Assembly (NCBI GenBank): GCA_019828545.1 | Contig: JACVRA010000115.1 | Coordinates: 62,001-126,000, forward strand | DNA: 64,000 bases | Origin: Paracamarosporium sp. OC-R06-R3 | Taxonomy: Eukaryota; Ascomycota; Dothideomycetes; Pleosporales; Didymosphaeriaceae | Direction: 5' to 3' | Shown: in pieces, positions 55,701 through 64,000 of the stretch | Layout of the letters: each line of letters opens with the position of its first letter | Position numbering within the stretch: the stretch's first letter is position 1 | Made by a program: the position numbers and the translations under genes | Notes under the pieces: model-generated | Databases searched by the model: none | Told to the model about the DNA's origin: nothing | The model's input: the letters and a program-made list of their open reading frames with translations, nothing else

Positions 55701-56616
55701 TCCCCGGAAATCGTATGCGCTGGGTGCTCCTATGCTGGAGAGACTTGCATGGTGTGAATGGCCAGGATGGCCACCTCTGTTAAGTGAGGCATTGTGGGAT
55801 GCGAGGAGGTTGTTCAGTGCAGCGGGATCGACATGGCTGATGGTGTTTGCGCGCGGCCTCATCGAGGGGTTTATGCCGGATGGGCCGCCGACGCTGCTTG
55901 CTACCGAGTTCTTCCGCACCCTGCCGGCACTGTTGGGAGGCAGCCCGGTGGTGCTTTCCCTGCGGCCGGTGCGCGGCCGCGAGGAAGTGGCGCCCTGCTG
56001 GTGCAGCTTCTGTTGGTGTCGCAAGAGCAAGTCGCGCCGCGCAAAGCATCGTGTGCACTGTGGACACTCGAACGGCTTCTCTTTGGTATGTGAGCGCTCG
56101 TGCCGCTTCAAGTGTTCGAGGCGGGCAAACGAGCGCTGGCACGTCCCGCATACATGCGGCCGTGGCTTGTCGGTCTTTGGTGGGGGGAAGGAGGCGCTGC
56201 TTGTGTTCTGGGAGGAGGGGTCGGGTTTGGCGGTTTGGACGGAAGCTGCACGTGGACGCTGCTGTCAGCCAGGCATTTTCAGCGAGGGGGATACAAGGCG
56301 TACAATTGGCACTGCCGGCATTGCTCGAGGCGCTGCCAGCGACAGCCGAAGGGCCCATGTTGGTTGTGTCGGTGCTGGAGGGCATGCTCAACAATTGCGG
56401 GCCTGGTGTCACCACGGACGGTGATGGGGCACGCCGCAGCGGGCCGCGAGCGTCCGGAGAGGGCGAATGGGTGGCTTGGGGGAGAGACAGACTCCCGCAA
56501 GAGCTGCCGGGGTGCGGGGAGTTGCGGTGCGACGTGGGCAGGCGCCTGTTGGAGCTGAGGAAGCTGCGATGGGCCCGGGTGCGAGGTGCCGCGTAAACAA
56601 AGGATTGCTGAGACAA
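52761..56616 (-). CDS. C2H2 zinc-finger regulator with fungal-specific transcription factor domain (Adr1-like layout)
   Basis: Exons (56616)-56304 and 56245-52761 join in frame. Two tandem C2H2 fingers are formed across and after the intron: HVCGTCQRSFARLEHLKRH and FECPQCTRCFARRDLLLRH. A long Ser/Gly/Pro/Asn-rich region follows. The fungal-specific domain begins around NAYIQYFHPHLPFLHIPTL, with later conserved WIRWKQVEERKRTYFAVFSMSSLL and a C-terminal helical part. At least 1,188 residues from the first in-frame ATG (56385, MPSSTDTTN); coding-like sequence extends upstream to about 56616 without an ATG, so a 5' exon is probable (a splice donor GTATGC lies near 56685). Domain order resembles Adr1-type regulators of alternative-carbon metabolism, but targets are unknown. 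Confidence 0.88.
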
Positions 56617-57325
56617 GGAGGCTGCGGCACCACAGCTACGTCAGCGGGAGTCTTGTTGAAGCGCGGGCGGATCAGAAAAAGCATACCTTTTGCACGGCGG
56701 GTGTCTGTGCCGGGCGGCAGTAGTGGTGGTAGTGGTGGTAGTAGTGGTGGTAGCGCAGTGGGCCTCGGAGCACGGGCGGGTCAACCACGATGTTGAGCTC
56801 CGGAGGCAGTCAATGGGACGGCACGAGTCGAGCAGAAGGTGAATTGGCAGCCGTTGGGTGGCGAAGGACGGGCGTGGACGATCAGGTCAAGAGGTGGAAG
56901 CGCCAGGCTGGGGGAAGGACGCGGCTAGCAGCAGGCCCGGGAGGGCGAGGTGGTGGATCGAGGCTCAAGTCGGCGAGGGTGTCGACGGGCGGTTCCGTGC
57001 CCTAGGCCAGCGTTCCGGTGCAATGCGGGCACAGTTGCTGGGTCGAGCACAGAGCGGTGTTGGACAGCGCCGGTGGTGAGCCAGCCTCGCGTGTGGGAGC
57101 TTTTGTAACGCGCGATTGGGGTATGGAGGCCAGACTGCGAAGCTCTCGCTTTCGGGCGGCGTGATTGGGCGGCGCCGGCGAAGAATCCGGGGCAGCGAAC
57201 GGCGCACAAACCAGGCCCCGCCGGTGCTGACGTGGAGGGATATGGGAGAGAGGTACGTACAAAGCGACGAGACGGTCGAAGGTTCAAGAGGCGCTGGCTC
57301 GCGACGACGCCCGCGGGCTAGCCAG

Positions 57326-57359
57326 GGCTCCAGGGCTCCAGGACTCCAGGGCTCCAGCC
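57326..57359. repeat. 9-bp tandem repeat (GGCTCCAGG-type)
   Basis: About four adjacent copies of a CTCCAGGGC-like nonamer, one with an internal A substitution. Short minisatellite in the GC-rich regulator upstream region. Confidence 0.75.
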
Positions 57360-57669
57360 TGCCCGGCCGGTTTGGCGCAGCGTTCAGGTCGGGTCCACGT
57401 TCTGTATGAGCTCTACTACATGGGCTGCGCGCAGGGATGCCCATCCTGGCCAGCAAAAGGGTCTGGCGCCCAGCCCGCGCCATATCATCCCGAACTGCAG
57501 CGTCGTGCTGGCCGCCCGTAGAGGGCAGCGATGGGCGCCGCCTCCATGACGGCGCCCTCGCCGATCGCAAACATCACTGGCCCGTCATCACGGTCCTGCG
57601 ACCCCCATGCTAGCAGCAGAGCTAGAAGGCTCGTCGAGTCGACCTAGGCCTGCGTCGTGCCTCGGCTGG

Positions 57670-57751
57670 GCAGCAGCAGTAGCAGCAGTAGCAGTAGTTG
57701 TAGCTGTAGCTGTAGCAGCAGCAGTAGCATCAAGTAGCATCAAGTAGCATC
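57670..57751. repeat. Degenerate AGC/AGT trinucleotide repeat
   Basis: Mixed AGC, AGT and TAGCTG units followed by about three copies of an ATCAAGTAGC-like decamer. No coding frame of family type runs through it. Confidence 0.8.
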
Positions 57752-58750
57752 GCGAACAGAAGGCGACAGACACACTACACACTGCCTGGCGAGTCGACAC
57801 AACGGTACGCCCACGGTTCCAAGTGCACTACCGTGCCGTCTCTCTCTCTCTGCTCCCAGTCCATCTCGCCGCGCTGCACGTAGATTGGCCTGGCCTCTGT
57901 TGGCGAGCAGCAATTAATATGGCCCGCCAGCCAGCGCGACACAGCAGCACTCGGGTAATGGCACGGCTCGGACGCTGCTCTGGCTCCCGAGATCGAGTTT
58001 CATGCCTCTCAGGCCCCTGCCGCGGAATTAATGGCGACGCTCGCCAGCTGCTGGTGCATGCAGCAGCTCCCTTGTCCTCGACACGGCACGGTAGGGCAGC
58101 CTCGTTCGCTGGTCGCACGGCAGTCGGGCGTCATGGTCTGCTTCAGCCCCTCGGGATCTCAGGGTGCGCGGAATCTGGGGAAGCAGAAGCAGAGACGGCT
58201 TGTGGGAGCTTGCCATGGGGACAAGAAGCAATACCCATGGACGCATGACCAGCACGCGCCTAGCCGCTTTCGGCCTGCAGTCTGGGGAAGCTGGCCCGTG
58301 CCCGCGCTGCCCGGTTCGCTCAGCGCCAGGGCCGCCTTCTGCCAGGCGCTGATCGCACGCTTCTCTGCGTCTTGTCTCGTCGTCCAGCCCGCCATTGTGA
58401 ACGCTTCCACGTACATCGCTCGAGACATGCGTGCACAATTCCAGACGTCCTCCAGAGCGGGCGGAACACGGCGCAGGAGGAGCGCCATCAGCAGCCGGTA
58501 CCCACATCCAACGACCCTCCTCGCCATGTCACTGTGGGGTCCCGCAGCACATGACGCCTCGAGCTGGACAGGCCGCAGCGCTGTCAGTCTGGCCCTCCAG
58601 CCATACAGCGCCTTCACCCGTTTCCCACGCCGTGGGTTTCAAGGCACCATTACGTATGGCGACGCTGCGCTCCAGATCACGGTCAGACTCTTGCGTCGCT
58701 GCTACCAAGGGCCTGTCATGGTTCCATCGTGGCTGCCACACCCTGCACAG

Positions 58751-58784
58751 CCATACCATGCCATACCATACCATACCATACCAT
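58751..58784. repeat. (CCATA)n microsatellite
   Basis: Six to seven units of CCATA with one CCATG variant. Confidence 0.85.
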
Positions 58785-61395
58785 CCGTCACTACCGTTCG
58801 GACTTATCAGCGCCGTCTGATGCCGTCGTTGATCTTTCCTTTAACGTGGGTACCGTTCCGAAAATAGGCGACAACATCATGCTTGTCAGCGGGCATTTTT
58901 CAGTGATCATCCTCGGCGGGTCCCTGGATAGCGATCTTGCAAATCAGTGCCAGCGCGTGGCAACGGACGAAGCTTCCGTCATCCTGCTGAACACCTCTAT
59001 TATCGGGGTTTTGTACAACATTGCCATCAACACACCCGGGTTTCTTCGAGCCTTACTGCACATTCGCACAGATGCGACCTGGTGCAAGGCTGAACGACGG
59101 CGCTACACTGCTTCCAATTGATCCTGACCGTTTACTCTCTTGACGTAGACAGCGTCCAAAAAGGCATCCGTTTGATCACAAGGGCGACAGATCTGCTCGA
59201 GGTTGTCCTGCCCTTGCAAGCCTGCAGAACGGCAGTGAACTGTCGCCACTCAAGACGTCATTTGCAAGGTCCTTCATCACAAACGGCGTGAGGATGATGC
59301 GCGTGCGCAAGGGTATGCAGCGCTGTGGCGATGCAACGACTATACCTGCGCTTACCCACGGCCGTCTATGGGTCCCTATGATAGCTGTCTGCGGAGCTAG
59401 GAAGCTTTGGGTCGTCGCAACCACGGCACTGGAGCGTTCGCGCTCATCGCGAACCGCTCTGCCACACGAAGTTTCCTGCAGCGCACCTTCGAAAAGCTGC
59501 ATACAGGAATGATAAACGTATTTACAGGCCCAGCGACGTCGACGAGCATCCGTCCTCGCGCAGGCCTCCAACGTCTCGCGAACAGCTGCGAACCTCGTCC
59601 CGAACAGGCATCCCGCCCTCCCACCCCACCAAAGGAGCCCAGCCCAGCCCCGCCACCCCTCCAAGCTCAATCTGATGGAGCAAATTGCTGCAGCCTGCCA
59701 GCTCCTCGCCAGCCTATCACGCCACCATGTGCTAGCTGTACCTTTTACGCGAACGCTGCTTGTTCGATGCGAACCATTCGTGGATATTGATCGTCGGCGG
59801 CGGAAGATTGACAGGAGATTGTCAAGTTCTAAGCGGGACATGGAACTGCTCTGGAAGCATGCGCGCAACGCCCAATTTTAGCGCGCTTCCGCCGTGGAAC
59901 CTCCATGAAACGCTGGTACCTCTTGGGCATGCAGTCGTCAGCGCTGTCCGACGACTGCGGCATAGCAGTCTCATGGATGGCCTGGGAATGTACCCCAGAG
60001 TTCAGTTCGAGCCCGATTCGATTCCTAGTGTTAAGCCCTGTGACATCGTTACATGGCATGGAAGCTGTCGGAATAGCATCCAGGCGAATGAACGTATATT
60101 GCAGGTGCTTGCTCCTGTAATTTGACCCGCCTTATCCAGGATTGGACGGTGCCAAGAGACTAATCACCGCTAGCCGCGTTCGGCTAGCTCAGAAGCTACA
60201 TTCGACGACCAGCCATGCCTGTCCAACTGCCTGCCTTCGTACAAACTCGCCAACCCGCTCAGGGACTCGGCTCAAGCAGCTTCGCGTACCTCCAATATCT
60301 CCGAAACGCAGACTCACGTCCATTTGTCAGGCTGTCTCGCGACCTGTCCGTCTAGATTCTCAGACCATCGCAGCCGAGCGCAACGCAACAAGCCGCGCAG
60401 GTGCAACGCACTACGTGATTAGGGTCCGCTTGGGTGAACCCTTTGGAGGTACGATCGCTGTTCTCCGGCAATAACTCGACGTCGGACAAGAGTCCGCGGC
60501 CATAGAGGCGAGCGCATGTAGTGCCACGCCGACGCCTTTGTTCGGTCCTATGTCGGTGACTCTCGGCCGCAGCTAGCTTCCGACGCACCACATCGCGCTT
60601 TCCCCACACAGCGCTACATTCGCTCCTCGACTACCCGTCCGATACTAAAGAATTCTCGATTCGAACGATACTTGCTAACTGGTCCTGCTGTTAAAGTTTG
60701 CAGTATCGCAACAAATAGCATTCCAAAAGACGCGTCTGGTCAGAATTAAGGGCAGCGCAGATGCGTGTTATTGGGCCACTAAACATGACAGGAAAAAAGA
60801 GTTTCGGAAACGGCAGAGTATACATTGTACGAACAGTCGGCGGACCATGGCGCAGTTCAACATGCTTTTGGGGCTTCTTTCTGCTGATTGATAGCAGGAG
60901 CATATGGGCTCACCATCCAGCTGACCACGCCTTCTGCCGCTTTGGCGTCTCCCGACCCTACCAATTACAGCCGCAGCATCCGACCGGCATGAACGGCCTG
61001 CAAGACGTCTCCCGCGCCTATACAGGTACGAATTGAGTATCCAGCAATTCTCAATCCTCTTACATCCATCTTGATCCACTGCCTCGCGTACCCACGCTCG
61101 CTCGCAGCGACATTACCCCGAAATAGAACCCACCCTCAACAAAGCGTTCCACATTTGTTGAGCCCCGACCCGCCGTACGCGAATAGACAGTCTACCCACC
61201 TATTTGCCGACCGGCCTGCCGGCCTAAAAGCCTCACTCGCCGCACAGTCCTCGCCTCTGCCGAGCACTTCCCCCCTCGGCACCGTCCGTTTCCCTTTCCG
61301 TCGGGGTCCCGCGCCGCCATCCTACAGCGCGAGTCATTTCTCGCAAGCGCGCGTTCGCCGCGAAGTCAGTCAGGCGTGCAGCCCTGTGTGTCTTG

Positions 61396-61446
61396 TCATG
61401 CCACGCCATGCCCTGCCATACCTTGCTTGCCATGCCATGCTATGCA
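61396..61446. repeat. Degenerate CCATGC repeat
   Basis: Related 5- to 6-bp units (CCATGC, CCACGC, CCATAC) in the plus strand. The same unit type appears at 34.62-34.67 kb, so the genome carries several such degenerate tracts. Confidence 0.7.
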
Positions 61447-61729
61447 CCCCACGGCCGTAGCTGTACGTTGACGTAGCGGAATGCCTGTTGGGTGCAGAGT
61501 TTTCCAGGTACGGGGCGAGCGTGGCGCGGCGTCGTTGAGCGTGGCGACTGAGTGCTACGTCGGTCCACTGGAGTGGGTCGACTGCGTGTGGGGCCCCGGA
61601 TTCATGCCTGCTTGTGCTTGTCTGGGAGGGAAAATATTGCCTGGCTTGTTGGGCTAGGGACGGGCTGCCTTGGGTCTCTCTCTGCGGGAGAGGCTGCAGG
61701 AGAAGAAGTGGGGGTCTGGTTGTCAGATG

Positions 61730-61770
61730 CGTAGCATAGAGTAGAATAGCGTAGCGTAGCGTAGAGTAGA
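61730..61770. repeat. TAGCG/TAGAG pentamer-type repeat
   Basis: Related pentamers TAGCA, TAGAG, TAGCG in tandem for about 40 bases. Visual call. Confidence 0.7.
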
Positions 61771-63444
61771 ACCATCCACTATCCAATCTCACATGTCACG
61801 GTATGGGTTTGTTTTCCTGTTTTGTCTTGTTCTCTCTCATCTTACCTTCTCCTATCCCCACCCTACGCTACTCAATCCCATCCATTCCCATTCACCTCAC
61901 TGTTCCTAACCTTTTCTTCTATAGCATCGCCAGAACAAAATAGATTACATTCCCATTTCCCTGACCTCATACTCTACCTCCCCGTAAATACTGCATCTTC
62001 GGCGTGTCTGTCCATTTATTCGTCCGTGTGTGTGCGCGCTTTGAATATCCTTACTTCGTTTTCAACGGCGGATGCTCTTCCCTCTTCTCTCTCCCCTTCC
62101 CTTCTTTTCTCTTCTTTTCTTTTTCTCAAAGATAATATCAAGTAATTATAATCTGGAAGTATACAAAAATAAGAACACGAACATTTCTACCCGTCCTCCA
62201 CATTGCCCCTCCCATACTCATGCAGTGTTGTAAATTACACAGTGCCTAGGGTTTACAATTGCGTTGTTGTTTGGGGATATCGCATCGGGATATAGGATAG
62301 GGTGCGTTGGACTGGCTGAGTGCAGGTTCGGTTGGGGATGATGAGGAGGGACGTTGCTTGGTGGGCTAGTAGAGTGGGTTTAGAATTAGGTGGGCGTAGG
62401 GTGTTGGGTGCTGTTGGGGGGAAAGTAGATTGGTTGGTTGAGGGGAACGAGTAGAGGAGAGAGAGGGATAAGGGGTGATCTAATCTGGGCGTTGTTTTGG
62501 CGATGTGTGGATTGGCGTAAGTATGGAAGGTAGATTGTTATATTGGTAGAGTGGAGGGGGGATGGGGTGGTGAGGTGGAGTGGTGGGTAAGTGGTGTGTC
62601 GCGGTAGATGGGTGAGGCGTGAAAGGTGTGGGGTTTTAGGTGTGAGGTGGATGGGGTGGGGATGAGTCGTTAGGCGTAGGCTTGATTGGTTGTGGGTGAG
62701 ACTCGTATGGTTTGATTTGGTTTGTTTTGGTAGGTTTGCTAGCTAGGAAGGGCGGTTGAGAGGTGTGTGTTGTTGTGCTGCTAGCTACGAGGAAAAGCGT
62801 GAGTGGGCGCATGTGTGTCCCGTGCGTACGATGGGTGAAGGTGCATGTGAACTGGTCGCAGGGTTTAGACATATCGCCCGGAGCTATTATTGTGCTAGTT
62901 TTAGGGGTGTTTTGTGAGATGTTTCTGGAGCGTAAGAGGTAGGATAGAGTCTGTTCCTGCTGGAGGGCAGGAGGGAAGCGATATGGATGGGGAGTGGTAA
63001 TGCTTAGATCATGGTTTCGATCAGAGGTCAAATTGGGGTGAGTGATTTCTTGCTTACGGTGGTTGCAAGGGAATAGGTTAGCTAGAGATCTAGTATATCC
63101 CGTGCTAAAACCACTTGAAAGTTCTTTTGAATACTTGCACTTGTGACGTTGAACATGTGTTTGATACAGGAACACCTTTGTGCCATAGTAAGGCGGGAGG
63201 GTGCTGCGCAACTCAAAAATAGTTTGATATCACGGCAGTCACGCTAGCGTTGCCTTACAATCAGTTAATAATCCCTTCGTCTTCCTTTGTCAGAGTGTAT
63301 GACAACGTATTCGGTGAGAGTTCAACAAGACTGCAGCAGGCCCTTTTGCACGGTCTCTCGTCTTTTCCCAACCTTCCTCCAAACCAAAACAGCCTGCTGG
63401 TATCAATTGATGAATGAAAACATTTTTGTGACCGAATCTACGTT

Positions 63445-64000
63445 TCAAAGGCCGTTACTGCTCAAAATCCGACTTCCTTCCCACTTTCCCCAGATCTTGC
63501 ACATAACACCCTGCTTCTCTACACACTCTTGTAAGATTTTTAGGGCCTCAAGCTGCAACACGCCTTCGCCGCCTTGCGTCTCAAGTTCAATTTTGGAACC
63601 GGCAACGAACTCCCACTCCGCCACGTTCCGTTTTTCCAAAGCGTGCCTTTCTGGGTTGCTGTGGACCGTGACTGGGGCACGTTTCTGGAGGAAAGCGAAA
63701 TGGCTTCCATCCTTGACGAGTTCACGCACTTCTAGGATCGCACTGGCTAAACCAGGACGATATACGCGCGCCGTATCTGCTTAAGTCAGCTCGACGTTCG
63801 TAATTGAGTGCATAGTTCAAACACTCACTGATGATACCGGTCTTGATCTCGTCCGCCATATTCTGGATGTCAGTTTCTTTATGATTCTTCCTGATCTCAG
63901 ATACCGGCCTTACGGAGATCTTCCGTCCGCTGATTATCTGTCCGTTCAACTCCTTTACCATTCTCCTCGCTTCCTCGACACCGGCGACCAGAACCGTTGC
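63445..64000 (-). CDS. RRM-type RNA-binding protein, C-terminal part
   Basis: The gene enters from the right edge. Exons 64000-63829 and 63776-63445 join in frame. At the window edge the sequence reads TVLVAGVEEARRMVKELNGQ and ends in GRKISVRPV, the RNP-like alpha2-beta4 end of an RRM domain. The next part is charged (EIRKNHKETDIQNMADEIKTG), then after the intron comes ARVYRPGLASAILEVRELVK with a final SRILSSNGL. The first RNP motif lies beyond the window. The C-terminal 110 residues look like a folded unit with no motif I recognise. Possible roles are in RNA processing, including mitochondrial, but without the N-terminus this is not assignable. Confidence 0.7.

Larger units (their letters stand above)
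56617..63444. other. Long gene-poor region, rich in simple repeats
   Basis: About 6.8 kb upstream of the zinc-finger gene without a supported coding sequence. GC-rich and CpG-rich at the left (56.8-58.7 kb), with overlapping frames on both strands that look like composition artefacts. Contains CAG/TAG-type repeats, (CCATA)n, CCATGC-type repeats and TAGCG-type repeats (listed separately). The left end may hold a 5' exon and a long promoter of the regulator. I see no RNA gene and no transposon. Confidence 0.45.

Noticed and set aside
55732..56596. Long plus-strand frames opposite the zinc-finger gene start
   Set aside because: Antisense artefacts of GC-rich coding sequence; the minus strand has two canonical C2H2 fingers.
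57116..59868. Several 120-280 codon frames on both strands in 57-60 kb
   Set aside because: Overlapping frames from GC-rich sequence without motifs, splice structure or start context.
62636..63211. 191-codon minus-strand frame rich in Thr/His/Pro
   Set aside because: Composition reflects G/T-rich simple sequence; no homology features.

Overview
The window is nuclear DNA of a filamentous ascomycete (Pezizomycotina). Genes have short (about 42-75 bp) GT...AG introns, run on both strands without operons, and encode fungus-typical proteins: a DUF3425 bZIP regulator, a C2H2 plus fungal-specific-domain regulator, cellobiose dehydrogenase, mitochondrial DNA polymerase gamma and an Alt a 1-type secreted protein. 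The Alt a 1-like gene points to Dothideomycetes, probably Pleosporales; this is inferred from family knowledge, not from an alignment. Splice sites below were read by eye and accepted only where the joined exons stayed in frame and gave a recognisable protein.

Layout. 1-7.6 kb is gene-dense housekeeping sequence: a partial gene with an apparent small insertion, a five-exon indoleamine 2,3-dioxygenase, an Rnl2-type RNA ligase, the spliceosomal MFAP1 homologue, and an Alt a 1-like secreted protein. 7.6-23 kb is gene-poor, visibly AT-rich and eroded: a bacterial-looking alpha/beta hydrolase with a one-base frameshift, the C-terminal relic of an aspartic protease, a class I terpene cyclase with an in-frame stop, an 8-bp minisatellite, an intact P450, an intact bZIP-DUF3425 regulator and an intact SDR. 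Cyclase, P450, regulator and SDR look like a decaying terpenoid biosynthetic cluster. 23-28.5 kb carries two F-box-like/hypothetical genes, a tandemly duplicated coding-like unit and a methyltransferase. 28.9-33 kb has a BTB-like protein, an antibiotic-biosynthesis-monooxygenase-like protein and a small mitochondrial-looking protein. 34.8-39.8 kb holds divergent POLG (MIP1) and RING-finger genes sharing a 329-bp promoter. 41-49.5 kb holds a membrane-anchored protein with internal repeats, an intronless cellobiose dehydrogenase, a flavin reductase-like protein and a GFA-family zinc protein. 52.8-56.6 kb is a large zinc-finger regulator, followed by about 6.8 kb without a credible gene but with many simple repeats. 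The window ends inside an RRM-type gene.

The best candidates for a second look are the broken terpenoid cluster, the frameshifted bacterial-like hydrolase, the tandem coding-like units at 26.3-27.1 kb, the foldback structure at 33.8 kb, the repeat-expanded surface protein, and the poly-G/NN/poly-C junction at 50.24 kb, which is probably an assembly artefact.
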